A DNA stretch of 64,000 nt from Sediminibacterium sp. (GCA_021300455.1 JAJTDP010000003.1:1-64000); one strand, 5' to 3'. Counted from the stretch's first letter, positions 33,925-43,575 are shown. Made by a program: numbers and translations. Notes: generated by a model not told the origin, from the sequence alone.

Positions 33925-35157
33925 TTACTTAAAAAATACATAGCCAATAAATATGGCTATTATGACCCCTATTATATCTGCAAAAATACCAGCCCATAAA
34001 GCATATCTAACTTTTTTAATACCCACGCTTCCAAAATATAGAGCAATTATATAAAAAGTTGTATCTGCAGAGCCCTGAAATATGGAGGCTAATTTACCTA
34101 CAAAAGAATCGGGTCCTTGGTTTTGAAATATATCTAACATCATTCCCCTAGCTCCACTCCCACTTAAGGGTTTCATAATAGCCACCGGTAATGCTCCTAT
34201 AAATTCTGTATTCATTCCTGTTAATTGAATTAAATACGTAATGGCATTTAAAACATATGTCATAGCACCACTATCTCTAAATACACGAATAGCTACTAAC
34301 ATGGCCACTAAATAAGGTATAATTTTTATTATTACTTCAAAACCATTTTTAGCCCCTTCAATAAATGCGTCAAATACAGATACTTTTTTATAGGCACCTC
34401 CTAGAATAATGGCAACAATAATTACAAGAAGTAATCCACTACCTATAACTTTAGAAAATACTTCTTTATTAAAGGGACTTAAAGAATTCACTCCAAAAAG
34501 TACACCTACCATTATTAATACTAAAGCTATTAACCAGCTAATTAAAACCTTATCCCATTTTAATTTTTGATAGAACCCTACCATTAATATAGAGGCAAGT
34601 GTGGTTCCAATGGTGGCTAAAACGCAGGGTATAAAAATACTTGCTGCATCTTGAGAGCCTGCAGCTAACCTATAAGAAATAATAGTTAAAGGAATAATGG
34701 TAAGTCCACTAGTATGTAAAACCAAAAACATGATTTGCGCATTGGTGGCCTTTTCTTTTTCAGGGTTTAAACTTTGTAGGCTTTCCATAGCTTTTAAACC
34801 AAAAGGGGTGGCTGCATTATCTAATCCTAACATATTGGCAGAAAAATTCATCACCATCTGGCCCATGGCTGGATGATTGGCGGGTACTTCTGGGAATAAA
34901 CGACTTAAAAATGGGTTCATCCATTTGGCTAACTTTTGGATAGCCCCTGCTTTTTCAGCAATATTCATCAAACCTAAGAAAAAGACCATGGTACCCGCTA
35001 AAGGGAAGGCGACATCAATTACAGAGGACTTTGCGGAATCAAAGATGCCATCGGCTAATAACTTGAAAATGGTGGTATCGCCCAAAAAAACAAGTTTACA
35101 TAGGGCTATGATAAAGGCAATTACAAAAAAACCCATCCAAATAATATTCAAGGCCAT
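33925..35157 (-). CDS. SpmA/SpmB-type nucleoside-recognition (Gate domain) membrane protein
   Basis: 410 residues from the ATG at 35157; the track starts two codons earlier at a TTG. The protein looks like a fusion of SpmA and SpmB: the first half carries MVMNFSANMLGLDNAATPFG near residue 105 and the second half carries VAIMKPLSGSGARGM near 330, each with several membrane helices and Gate-domain glycine patterns. Spore maturation is not relevant in Bacteroidetes; a transport role is suspected from relation to nucleoside transporters, with substrate unknown. Confidence 0.88.
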   Translation of the reverse strand: MALNIIWMGFFVIAFIIALCKLVFLGDTTIFKLLADGIFDSAKSSVIDVAFPLAGTMVFFLGLMNIAEKAGAIQKLAKWMNPFLSRLFPEVPANHPAMGQMVMNFSANMLGLDNAATPFGLKAMESLQSLNPEKEKATNAQIMFLVLHTSGLTIIPLTIISYRLAAGSQDAASIFIPCVLATIGTTLASILMVGFYQKLKWDKVLISWLIALVLIMVGVLFGVNSLSPFNKEVFSKVIGSGLLLVIIVAIILGGAYKKVSVFDAFIEGAKNGFEVIIKIIPYLVAMLVAIRVFRDSGAMTYVLNAITYLIQLTGMNTEFIGALPVAIMKPLSGSGARGMMLDIFQNQGPDSFVGKLASIFQGSADTTFYIIALYFGSVGIKKVRYALWAGIFADIIGVIIAIFIGYVFFK

Positions 35158-35205
35158 AATCAATTGTTTATGGTTCTAATATAGTCATTTTTGAGTTTAG
35201 AATTG

Positions 35206-35213
35206 TATTTTTG
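35206..35213 (+). promoter_or_regulatory. -7 element for ychF
   Basis: TATTTTTG lies 22 nt before the chosen ATG at 35236, inside the track's unlikely N-terminal extension. Confidence 0.5.
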
Positions 35214-35235
35214 CGCTCTTAAAACAATAGATATT

Positions 35236-36333
35236 ATGGCTTTACAGGCAGGGATTGTGGGATTACCCAATGTAGGAAAATCGACCTTATTTAATGCAGT
35301 TAGTAATAGTGCTAAAGCGCAGGCAAGCAATTACAGATTCTGTACCATCGAACCCAATGTAGGTTTAGTGGATGTGCCCGATAATAGAATGCAACAATTA
35401 GCAGATTTAATTATCCCTAACAGAATTGTGCCTACTCAATTAGAAATTGTGGACATTGCTGGTTTAGTGAAAGGCGCAAGTAAGGGGGAAGGATTAGGTA
35501 ATAAGTTTTTAGCTAATATTAGAGAAGTGAGTGCCGTTATACATGTGATCAGATGTTTTGAAGATGAAAATGTATTAAGAGAAGAAGGTGTCATCAATCC
35601 TATTGCGGATAAAGAAATTATTGAAACTGAATTACAATTAAAAGATTTAGATAGTGTTGACAAGAAAATTCAACGCTGCGAGAAAATGGCTAAAACCGAT
35701 CCGAAGGCCAAAGTAGAATTAGAGGTTTTACAAAAATGTAAAATACATTTAGAACAAGGTAAAAGTATTCGTTCCTTGGACTTGTCTAAAGAAGACAGAT
35801 TGGCCATTGCAGATAGTTTTTTATTAACTGAAAAACCTGTAATGTATGTTGCCAATGTGGATGAAGCTTCCATGCACACAGGCAATAAGTTCTCAGCAAT
35901 GTTAGTAGAAATGGCCAAGGCTGAAGGTGCTGAAGTAATTGTAATGTGTAATAATATTGAATCGCAGATTGCAGAACTAGAAGATCCTGCAGATAGAGCG
36001 GTATTTATGGATGAATATAAAATGACAGAGCCTGCTTTAAACCGTCTAATTCAATCGGCCTATAAATTATTAAACTTAGAAACTTACTTTACTGCAGGTG
36101 TCCAAGAAGTTCGCGCTTGGACTATTGGTAAAGGATGGAAAGCGCCTCAAGCTGCTAGCGTTATTCATACCGATTTTGAAAAAGGATTTATTAAAGCGGA
36201 AGTAATTGCTTTTGATGATTTTATTAAATTCAAAAGTGAGGCCGCCTGTAGAGAAAATGGAAAACTAAGAATTGAAGGAAAGGAATATATTGTGAAAGAT
36301 GGTGATGTAATGCATTTCAGATTTAACGTATAG
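35236..36333 (+). CDS. ychF: Redox-regulated ATPase YchF (Obg family)
   Basis: A 365-residue P-loop NTPase that binds ATP rather than GTP and associates with ribosomes. The ATG at 35236 gives MALQAGIVGLPNVGKSTLFNAVS, the standard N-terminus. G2/G3 regions read NYRFCTIEPNVG and VDIAGLVKGASKGEGLGN; the G4 site is the YchF-specific VANVDE instead of NKxD, explaining nucleotide choice. The TGS-like C-terminus ends with EYIVKDGDVMHFRFNV. A 13-bp tandem repeat spans its stop codon. Confidence 0.97.
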   Translation: MALQAGIVGLPNVGKSTLFNAVSNSAKAQASNYRFCTIEPNVGLVDVPDNRMQQLADLIIPNRIVPTQLEIVDIAGLVKGASKGEGLGNKFLANIREVSAVIHVIRCFEDENVLREEGVINPIADKEIIETELQLKDLDSVDKKIQRCEKMAKTDPKAKVELEVLQKCKIHLEQGKSIRSLDLSKEDRLAIADSFLLTEKPVMYVANVDEASMHTGNKFSAMLVEMAKAEGAEVIVMCNNIESQIAELEDPADRAVFMDEYKMTEPALNRLIQSAYKLLNLETYFTAGVQEVRAWTIGKGWKAPQAASVIHTDFEKGFIKAEVIAFDDFIKFKSEAACRENGKLRIEGKEYIVKDGDVMHFRFNV

Positions 36334-36351
36334 ATTTAACGTATAGATTTA
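36319..36351. repeat. 13-bp tandem repeat across the ychF stop codon
   Basis: AGATTTAACGTAT occurs twice in full and once as AGATTTA (2.5 copies). The first copy encodes the last residues of YchF and the TAG stop falls at its junction with the second. Confidence 0.85.
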
Positions 36352-36430
36352 TTTTTGAGCATATAATTTATACAAAAACATATAATTGTATTGTAGATCA
36401 TAATACAAAACTTTATCAGTTACAATAGCA

Positions 36431-37240
36431 ATGAATAAAAAAACTCCCATATTATTGGCTTTATTTACAGCTACCTTATTTGCATGTAATTCAGATAATA
36501 CTGATGCTATTAATGAGAACGCTATTGCTGCGCCTACTGCTTTATCTTATGAAATTATTAAGGTTTACCCTCATGATACAAGTTCTTATACACAAGGTTT
36601 GGAATGGAATGGAAATAAACTAATAGAGAGTACTGGACTAGAAGGAAAAAGTGTTTTACAAGTATTGGATTCCAATATGAAGCCCTTAGGTAATAAAGTA
36701 AAATTAGATAAAGAATATTTTGGAGAAGGTACTACCCTATTTCAGAATAAAATTTATCAACTTACTTGGAAAACCCATAAAGTTTTTGTCTATGACGCTA
36801 AAACATTAAAAAAGACTAACGAACTATACTGGCCCTATGAAGGCTGGGGTCTTACACATAACGATACCTCTTTAATTGTTTCTACTGGCGAAAGCAACAT
36901 TTATTTTGTAAACCCCACTGATTTTTCTATACAGAAAACCTTGGGGGTATTTAATCAATATGGATATTTGAGTAATATCAATGAGCTAGAATTTGTAAAC
37001 GGACAATTATACTCTAATTTATATGGTCGTAATGAGGTGGTTGTAATTGACCCACAAACTGGTCAGGTTAAAAGCAGTATTGATTTTAGTAATTTACTAT
37101 CTCAAGCAGGCGTTAAGTATGATCCTTTAAGTATTGATGCAGGTTATGTAATGAATGGAATTGCCTATCATGCTGATAAGAAAACCTTTTTTGTTACAGG
37201 TAAATGTTGGCCTGTTTTAGTAGAAATTCGTTTACGATAA
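36431..37240 (+). CDS. Plant-type glutaminyl-peptide cyclotransferase lipoprotein
   Basis: Forms N-terminal pyroglutamate on proteins or peptides. It has 269 residues with a lipoprotein signal (MNKKTPILLALFTATLFAC, lipobox LFAC). Beta-propeller family motifs of the papaya-type cyclase are clear: YPHDTSSYTQGLEWNG near residue 47, FGEGTTLFQNKIYQLTWK near 97 and LNGIAYHADKKTFFVTGKCWP-type ending near 255. Likely acts in the periplasm or outer membrane on exported proteins. It is convergent with the methyltransferase gene, stops 2 bp apart. Confidence 0.92.
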   Translation: MNKKTPILLALFTATLFACNSDNTDAINENAIAAPTALSYEIIKVYPHDTSSYTQGLEWNGNKLIESTGLEGKSVLQVLDSNMKPLGNKVKLDKEYFGEGTTLFQNKIYQLTWKTHKVFVYDAKTLKKTNELYWPYEGWGLTHNDTSLIVSTGESNIYFVNPTDFSIQKTLGVFNQYGYLSNINELEFVNGQLYSNLYGRNEVVVIDPQTGQVKSSIDFSNLLSQAGVKYDPLSIDAGYVMNGIAYHADKKTFFVTGKCWPVLVEIRLR

Positions 37241-37242
37241 AA

Positions 37243-38151
37243 TTAGTCTATCTTTTTTATTTCATAAATTAAGGAGCTTCCTCTATCTGCATTGCGTAAG
37301 GCTATTATATTAGAAATACAGCCAACAAAAAAAGCGCGCATCATTCCAATCATTCCTGATTGTTTATATTTTTCACTGAGTAAGCTAACATAAAAACTAT
37401 CAAACCACATAGGCAGCTTTTGAACAATAGTCATTTTATGTTTTTTGGCTAAATAATGCATGGATAATGGAGAAAAATGATATAAATGCCTTGGAACATC
37501 ATAAGCCGCCCAATAATTCTTATAAAACCCTGCATCGTAGCTTGTATAATTAGGTACAGCTATAATTAACCTTCCATTAGGTTTGAGTAAACTATGAAAT
37601 GTTTTCATATAGGTATTTAAATCATGCACATGTTCTAGTACATGCCATAAAGTAATAACTTCATATTTTGCAGGCTCTAATTGATAAAGCGCTTCAATGG
37701 GTAGTAAGTTTATATCATAATTGTCAAGGGCTTTTTGTCTACTAGCCGCATCAGGTTCTAATGCTGTCACTTTCCATCCCTTTTTGAACATAGAATGCGC
37801 AAATGCTCCAGTACCAGCCCCCACTTCTAGTAGTTGTCCCTTATGGCCTGTAAATAGCGATTGAACCCAGTTTGTCTTTTGAGTAAGGGTATGATTTCTT
37901 ACTTTATGATAAATTTGATTCACAATACCTTCTTTTGTGTCGGTATGTGATATATAAGAAGGGAAATTATAATAAGGTACAATGTCTTGTTTACTAGGTG
38001 CTGGATCGGTATATTCTAAGCTACAATTGGCGCATTGAATAATTTGAAAATCTTCTCCTGTAAGTGAGTAATCCTTAGTATGTAATAATGCAGCTATGTC
38101 TTCCTTATTACAAATGGGACAAGGAGAAAATTTTTTATGATTTTCAGGCAT
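37243..38151 (-). CDS. SAM-dependent methyltransferase with N-terminal zinc ribbon
   Basis: A 302-residue protein. The N-terminal zinc ribbon is CPICNK ... CANCSLEYTDPAPS (residues about 11-52). Class I SAM motif I is LLEVGAGTGAFAHSM near residue 108, the acidic post-motif is LEPDAASR and motif IV is VITLWHVLEHVHDLN near 165. This layout is common among methyltransferases acting on sugars or surface glycans, but the substrate is unknown. It is the last gene of a tightly packed four-gene run, 2 bp after the HU-like gene. Confidence 0.87.
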   Translation of the reverse strand: MPENHKKFSPCPICNKEDIAALLHTKDYSLTGEDFQIIQCANCSLEYTDPAPSKQDIVPYYNFPSYISHTDTKEGIVNQIYHKVRNHTLTQKTNWVQSLFTGHKGQLLEVGAGTGAFAHSMFKKGWKVTALEPDAASRQKALDNYDINLLPIEALYQLEPAKYEVITLWHVLEHVHDLNTYMKTFHSLLKPNGRLIIAVPNYTSYDAGFYKNYWAAYDVPRHLYHFSPLSMHYLAKKHKMTIVQKLPMWFDSFYVSLLSEKYKQSGMIGMMRAFFVGCISNIIALRNADRGSSLIYEIKKID

Positions 38152-38153
38152 AT

Positions 38154-38636
38154 TTAAAAAGATTTAAATACAATTGCTGCTATGGCTAAAATAAATAAAA
38201 TGATTGCTATCCAAGGCCATTGAATAGATTTTGGTTTTTCCACCTCTTCATTGGTTTGAATAGGGCTAATGGTGATGTCTTTATAAAAATGCTTGGATGT
38301 AAAATTATTTACCCAAGTATATTCGTCCCCTTTTTTTTCAACACAACCTAAATTGCCAATAGTTAAACTGGCATCTTGATTTTCGAAGTTTTTTTGTAAA
38401 AACTGTTCGAATTGAATATTGGCCTGTTCGTTAGAAATAGATAGCGCTTCTGCTAAATAAGTGTAAAATTCAGCGCTTGGTTTCTTTTTAGCTGTCGTAA
38501 ATAAAATATCTAGTTCAGGTGCATGTAAGGTATCTCCTATCCAAGTAGCTGGCTTTTTTGTTAAATGAATGGTGCCAATATTAGTAAGCACTAATTCATT
38601 ATGTTGTACAAAATATTGTTGAAGTATTTTTTCCAT
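38154..38636 (-). CDS. Membrane-anchored HU-like (CCDC81-type) protein
   Basis: A 160-residue protein. The first ~120 residues resemble the CCDC81-type HU domain of Bacteroidetes: a helix-led LQQYFVQHNELVLTNIGTIHL start, then a long helical pair and LTIGNLGCVEKKGDEYTWV, the strand region. A single membrane helix closes the protein (PWIAIILFILAIAAIVF, about 138-156). In better known relatives such domains are fused to SPOR peptidoglycan-binding domains; none is present here. Assignment rests on pattern recognition and is moderate. Gaps of 2 bp on both sides place it firmly in the barrel operon. Confidence 0.6.
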   Translation of the reverse strand: MEKILQQYFVQHNELVLTNIGTIHLTKKPATWIGDTLHAPELDILFTTAKKKPSAEFYTYLAEALSISNEQANIQFEQFLQKNFENQDASLTIGNLGCVEKKGDEYTWVNNFTSKHFYKDITISPIQTNEEVEKPKSIQWPWIAIILFILAIAAIVFKSF

Positions 38637-38638
38637 AG

Positions 38639-40474
38639 TTATTTATGAAACGAATATACGATACCAGCAATTAATTGAACTCCTAAAGAAGGATATTCTG
38701 CCCAACGTTGATATTTTTTATCTAATAAGTTCTCCCCTTTAGCCCAGGCTTTCAAATGGGTGGTTAATTGATAGTTAAAAGAAGCGTTTAAGACTACTGC
38801 CTTATTTAAATCATAGGCATTATTAGCCTCGTTTTCAAACGTAGCGCCAGACCAATATTGCATACTTCCATTAAATGACCATTTTTTACTAGGATACCAA
38901 CTAAGCTCTCCATTCAAATTCAGCGGTAAAATACCCCAAGCATTGGTATTTTCTTTTATAGAATTAAACTGAATATACTTAGCATTCGCTTTTAGAATGA
39001 ATTGATCGCTTATTTGATAACGCATGGCTGTAACCAATTCTAAAGTAATTGCCCTGTATTCAAATATGGGTTGAAATTGTAAACCAAAAAATTGAGAGCT
39101 AGCGGTATTGTTTATTCGGTTGAAGAAAGGAATATTGCGATAATCATTTAAGGACAATCCAAAATTGTATTGTAAGTTTTTAGATGCACTGATAAAAAGA
39201 GATAATTCCTTTTTTTCTTGGGTGGTTATTTTTAATGAAGTAGGAGCAGCTATCCAAGGATTCACCATTGAAAGGATAGCATAATTATTATTGGTTAAAA
39301 TAGTTTGCCAATTAGCTACTAATAAATAGTTAGTATCCTTTAATTTTTTACTAAACTGAATAACTGGGAATAAAGCAAAATCTTGTGTAGTGAAACTAGG
39401 GTTAACACCTACTTTAATACCAGCATTCCATTTATTTAATTCAATGGAGGGTTGTATGATAAATATAGAATTGGCCTGATTCGTATAGTTTGTATGCGTA
39501 TACTTATTATAGTTATAACTAAAATCTAAATTCAAACTTCCAGTACCTTTTAATTTAAAACTCATTGGGTTGTACAATTCTACCCATAAATTATTAGTGG
39601 AGGCAAGACCTTTGAAATTTTCGAATTTAACAGTGGGGTTGAATAATTTATTGATTAAACTGTTATTTGAATTTTCATTCACCCATTTAATAGAAGTTCC
39701 AAACAACGTAAAAGGTTGTGCATAATCTGTTAAGGATAAACTACTATTATCTGGTACTAAACCAAACCTATACCTTTGTGTATTTTGTATAAAAGCTTCC
39801 GCTTGAACTGCGTATTTTTCATTTAATTGAAGGTTACCAATATAGGCAAAATTTTTATGGTTAAACTGCTGTAGGTATAGAATACCATTGGAGGTCTCCA
39901 AACTAGCTTCAAAGGCATGTGAATGTTTGTTTTCATCTATTGCATTGTAAGTAGCCTCAAAAAACTGATTGTTATAATTACCAAACCCTATTTTCAAATT
40001 GGTGGTATTCACTGGAAAAGAGGTCTCTTTTTCTTTATAGGATCTTGGAATTAAAGAGATTGGTCTGTATTGAAAGCTTAAATTTTGCGTGGGCACTTGA
40101 TAGTTAAGTACTGTAGTAAAAGTATCTATTTTATTCGTGGCTTTTGTGAAATTTAATTTTGCTATATTTTTCAGCTGTGGTTTAAAGGCTGAAATAATAC
40201 TCACTTCTTTTTCAGGGATAGTATCTAGTTTGGGTTTAGCTATATTATTAGCAATAATAAGTTTTGATAAATCGGCTGTTTCAATATTTAGCCTAGTAGT
40301 AGACTTCTTATTTTTCTTCTTACTAGATTTAACCGATTTCTTTTTCTTCTTAGTAACCGCTTTTTTACTAGCTGTAATCTTTGCCTTTTTCTTATTTTTT
40401 TGTTGGCTACTTCCTACCGTTAAGAAACAGAAAATACAAATGAATAAAAAAATATATTTTAAAAAATACTTCAT
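38639..40474 (-). CDS. Plug-less outer-membrane beta-barrel protein with lysine-rich N-terminus
   Basis: A 611-residue exported protein. A signal peptide (about 1-23, ending VGSSQ) is followed by an extremely basic stretch (about 25-62, mostly Lys/Ser/Thr), then a linker and a ~450-residue region of alternating aromatic and polar strands typical of a TonB-dependent-receptor barrel, ending ...QLIAGIVYSFHK. No TonB plug or carboxypeptidase-regulatory domain is present, so uptake as a TonB receptor is unlikely. GENLLDKKYQRWAEYP near the end is a barrel signature. It lies 6 bp after the giant TPR gene and is presumably its partner. Function unknown. Confidence 0.8.
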   Translation of the reverse strand: MKYFLKYIFLFICIFCFLTVGSSQQKNKKKAKITASKKAVTKKKKKSVKSSKKKNKKSTTRLNIETADLSKLIIANNIAKPKLDTIPEKEVSIISAFKPQLKNIAKLNFTKATNKIDTFTTVLNYQVPTQNLSFQYRPISLIPRSYKEKETSFPVNTTNLKIGFGNYNNQFFEATYNAIDENKHSHAFEASLETSNGILYLQQFNHKNFAYIGNLQLNEKYAVQAEAFIQNTQRYRFGLVPDNSSLSLTDYAQPFTLFGTSIKWVNENSNNSLINKLFNPTVKFENFKGLASTNNLWVELYNPMSFKLKGTGSLNLDFSYNYNKYTHTNYTNQANSIFIIQPSIELNKWNAGIKVGVNPSFTTQDFALFPVIQFSKKLKDTNYLLVANWQTILTNNNYAILSMVNPWIAAPTSLKITTQEKKELSLFISASKNLQYNFGLSLNDYRNIPFFNRINNTASSQFFGLQFQPIFEYRAITLELVTAMRYQISDQFILKANAKYIQFNSIKENTNAWGILPLNLNGELSWYPSKKWSFNGSMQYWSGATFENEANNAYDLNKAVVLNASFNYQLTTHLKAWAKGENLLDKKYQRWAEYPSLGVQLIAGIVYSFHK

Positions 40475-40480
40475 AATGTG

Positions 40481-43400
40481 TTATTTAATTGTTGGTGTTT
40501 CAGTCAATTCTTTTAATTTTTGAGCAGCAACAATTTTAAGTGGTTCAATAGTGGCATTATCAGCTACACTCTTATAAGTAGCGATAGCATTAAAGCTGTC
40601 TTTCTGTGCAACATAAATATCGCCCAATAAAATATAGGTACTGGTTACCCAGTATTCATAAGAAGCTTGTTTTTTAATAATGTCAAAGGCCGTTTTCTCC
40701 GCTAAGCTTAACTTGTTTTGTATTAAATATAAATTAGCTAATTGGTAATGCGCTTCCGCTGTAATGACACTAGAGCCCGTTTTAATGACTTTATTAATTA
40801 TTTGTATAGCGGCACTGGTATCCCCAGCTATTAGTTTTTGATGGTAAATGATCATATTGGCCATTTCAATATCATCCATGGCGCTATTTTTATCCTCAAT
40901 AATTTCTTGGGCTATATTATTAGCATCCGCCCATTTCTGCGCTTTAAATTGGCATCTTAATAAACCCTTATTGGCTTCTACTACATTTTCCTTCTGAGTG
41001 GCTATTTGTAATAGTATAGAGAAATATTTTTCAGCTAAATTGTAATTTTGATAATTAAAGTAATTTAATCTTGCGGCTATCAGTGCTGCCCTTTCTGCAT
41101 AGATATTAGGAGCGATATCAGCTAATTTTGAAAAATAAACCAAGGCAGTATCATAGGATTGTTTAGAATAAGCGATTTCTGCTATTAAGTTGGTGGCTTC
41201 TAGACTATATCTTCCATTAGGGAATTTTTGTAAATAAGCGCTAAAGCCAATGGCCGATTCTGTATATCTTTTTTGTTCATATTTAATAACAGAAGCCCTG
41301 AATATTAAAGAATCTTGTTCATTCACTGTTAATGGATGTCCATAGTCGTTCATAAACTGAACATATAATTCTGGCGTTTGATCTTCGATAAAAATATTAC
41401 GGATATATTCAATAGCATTTTCACTTTCAGTAGAATTGGGATAAGATGCATATAAGTCTTTAAAAGTAGATAGGGCTATTATGTTTTTATCCAAATTAAA
41501 ATATACTATTCCTAATTTATAAAAAGTTTGAGGGTAAAATTGGGTAGCTGATTTATCTAAACTTATTTTAGTTAAAGGCGCAATAGCATCTTGAAACTTT
41601 TCTTGACTTACATAAGTATCTGCCAATTCCATTCTTGCATCATTAATATAAGTAGAGTTTGGAAAACTAGATTCAAAATTAGTAAGCATTTTAATTTTCT
41701 CATTCACCTTCCCTATGCCTCCTAATAGGGTTGCTTTTTGTAAAAATGCATAGTCGGCATAAGACCATGATAAATCTATTACTCGTTGGTAAGTAGCTAA
41801 GGCCTCATTCATTTTTTTTAACATCATCTGACAATCTGCAACTCTTACATAGGCATCTTGCTGAAAATGATTTAATGCTATACCTGGATCTAGACTTGAT
41901 ATCTCTTTAAACTGTAATAATGCTTTTTGATAAGCTCCATTTTTCAAAAAACAATAGCCTAATATATACCTGGCATTTGTCGCATTTACTTCTCCAACAT
42001 TAACAGGATCTAACATGTATTTCTGTAAATAACCAATAGCGTCTGCAATGAGGCCCATCTTATAACTTATTTCACCTAACCAAAAATGAGTAGCAGATAG
42101 GAAATTCCCATTATAAGGTGCGTTTCTTAGTTGATTCAATAAAGTATAGGCCTTCTCTACTTCTCCGTCATTGATATGGTTGCAGGATAGTCCATATAAA
42201 ATGGCTGGATATATTTTCAATAATTCAAGTGAAGGGTTTTCCACTAATTGATAAGCTTCTAATGCTTGCTTATAATTATTATTAAGTGCTAAGGCAGTAA
42301 TCCACAAAGCCTTTGATTCTGGGAAGTAAGTAGATTGAGGATAGTTTTCAATAAACTTATCTAATACAGTAACGGCAAGACTATATTCTTTAAGTTCTAC
42401 CAGTAATTTTCCATAGTTAAATAGTGAAATTTCTTTTTGTTCTAAATTGATACTCTTAGAAGCACAAAGCATAAAAGCATTCTTAGCTCCATTTTTATCA
42501 TTTACTTTCAAATAGGCTGTTCCCAATAAGTACATACTATTTTGACCTAATGAGTCATCTACATTGGCTAATTTTTTAAACCCTTCAATAGATTTTTCCC
42601 ATTGTTGATCTTGGAAATAACAAAATGAAAGTTGGTATAAGTCTTGAACTTCTACAATGTCTTGAGCAGCCACATATTTTGCCAGGTAAGGAACTGCTTT
42701 TTGATATTGTTTCTTTTCAAACAATAAATGCCCCATTAACTGCTGTAATTGTAAATTATAGTACTGCCCTTCTAATTGTAAAGCTCTTTCACAATTAACC
42801 ATGGCGGCATCTATATCTCCATTGAAATAGTATATCTGACTAATATAAAAGGGCGTTAAGCTAGCGTATGCTTCATTACTGCTGGCAATTTCAAAACAAG
42901 CTAAAGCCAAATTAAAGTCCTTTTTTTGAAGTGCAATGAAGCCTGCATAATAATTGGCATCGGTATAATACTTGGATTTTTTTAACTGTCTGATACTATT
43001 TAATAAATTGGTGGCCTTGTCCCAGTTACCTAATTTGAAATATAAATAACCTTGAAGATACTTCATGGTAATAAGCTCCTCGTTGTTCAAATCGGCAATA
43101 CTTACTTTATCAAAAGCATTCAAGGCCTCCTGGGTATTTTGTTTTTTTACGTAATAGTCCCCTAAATAGAAGTTAATTCTAGCCTTGAAAATTTTATTGT
43201 TGGAAGACTTTAGATAATTGATGGCTAAATTTTCAGCTGCCGGTTTTTGTAAAACAAGTGATAAATAAGTATAGTAGTAATTAATATCTTCTTGCTTAGG
43301 TTTTAAATGATAAGCCGTTTGGATATATTGAAAAGCAGCCAGTGTATCGCCCTGATGAAGTGCATGCACTCCTTTTTGAAAAACAGGGTCTAAGGATCTC

Positions 43401-43486
43401 GTGTTTTGGCTATATTGAGCTTTTGTCTGATATGCAAAAATCATTAATATAAATAAGGCCCCTACTCTAATGCTTAATGATTTCAT
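40481..43486 (-). CDS. Giant exported TPR protein
   Basis: A 1001-residue protein with signal peptide MKSLSIRVGALFILMIFAYQTKAQ, followed almost end to end by tetratricopeptide repeats (for example ARINFYLGDYYVKKQNTQEAL near 105, TFYKLGIVYFNLDKNIIALS near 655, AEAHYQLANLYLIQNKLSLA near 915). No lipobox Cys is seen, so it is probably periplasmic. Repeats of this length usually scaffold protein complexes. It is the first gene of the operon with the plug-less barrel, HU-like and methyltransferase genes, preceded by a TAATTTTG element. Partner and role are unknown. Confidence 0.87.
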   Translation of the reverse strand: MKSLSIRVGALFILMIFAYQTKAQYSQNTRSLDPVFQKGVHALHQGDTLAAFQYIQTAYHLKPKQEDINYYYTYLSLVLQKPAAENLAINYLKSSNNKIFKARINFYLGDYYVKKQNTQEALNAFDKVSIADLNNEELITMKYLQGYLYFKLGNWDKATNLLNSIRQLKKSKYYTDANYYAGFIALQKKDFNLALACFEIASSNEAYASLTPFYISQIYYFNGDIDAAMVNCERALQLEGQYYNLQLQQLMGHLLFEKKQYQKAVPYLAKYVAAQDIVEVQDLYQLSFCYFQDQQWEKSIEGFKKLANVDDSLGQNSMYLLGTAYLKVNDKNGAKNAFMLCASKSINLEQKEISLFNYGKLLVELKEYSLAVTVLDKFIENYPQSTYFPESKALWITALALNNNYKQALEAYQLVENPSLELLKIYPAILYGLSCNHINDGEVEKAYTLLNQLRNAPYNGNFLSATHFWLGEISYKMGLIADAIGYLQKYMLDPVNVGEVNATNARYILGYCFLKNGAYQKALLQFKEISSLDPGIALNHFQQDAYVRVADCQMMLKKMNEALATYQRVIDLSWSYADYAFLQKATLLGGIGKVNEKIKMLTNFESSFPNSTYINDARMELADTYVSQEKFQDAIAPLTKISLDKSATQFYPQTFYKLGIVYFNLDKNIIALSTFKDLYASYPNSTESENAIEYIRNIFIEDQTPELYVQFMNDYGHPLTVNEQDSLIFRASVIKYEQKRYTESAIGFSAYLQKFPNGRYSLEATNLIAEIAYSKQSYDTALVYFSKLADIAPNIYAERAALIAARLNYFNYQNYNLAEKYFSILLQIATQKENVVEANKGLLRCQFKAQKWADANNIAQEIIEDKNSAMDDIEMANMIIYHQKLIAGDTSAAIQIINKVIKTGSSVITAEAHYQLANLYLIQNKLSLAEKTAFDIIKKQASYEYWVTSTYILLGDIYVAQKDSFNAIATYKSVADNATIEPLKIVAAQKLKELTETPTIK

Positions 43487-43507
43487 GCTACTTGTTTATT
43501 AATTACC

Positions 43508-43515
43508 CAAAATTA
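43508..43515 (-). promoter_or_regulatory. -7 element for the TPR-barrel operon
   Basis: The minus strand reads TAATTTTG, 22 nt from the TPR protein ATG. Confidence 0.45.
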
Positions 43516-43575
43516 CGCTGTACTAATAAAACGAAGCTTATTTACTGCTTATTGTGGAAAAACATAATTCATTCG

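Noticed and set aside
33925-35157. Evidence of sporulation from the SpmA/SpmB match
   Set aside because: Such Gate-domain proteins are widespread in non-sporulating Bacteroidetes, and no sporulation gene is present here.
38639-40474. Calling the barrel a SusC/TonB-dependent receptor
   Set aside because: No plug, no carboxypeptidase-regulatory domain and no SusD partner; only the barrel part resembles such receptors.
40137-40523. 128-residue plus-strand ORF opposite the 5' part of the barrel gene
   Set aside because: It is the mirror of the Lys-rich leader of the barrel protein, giving a Phe/Leu-rich translation, with no start signal. The minus-strand gene is well supported.
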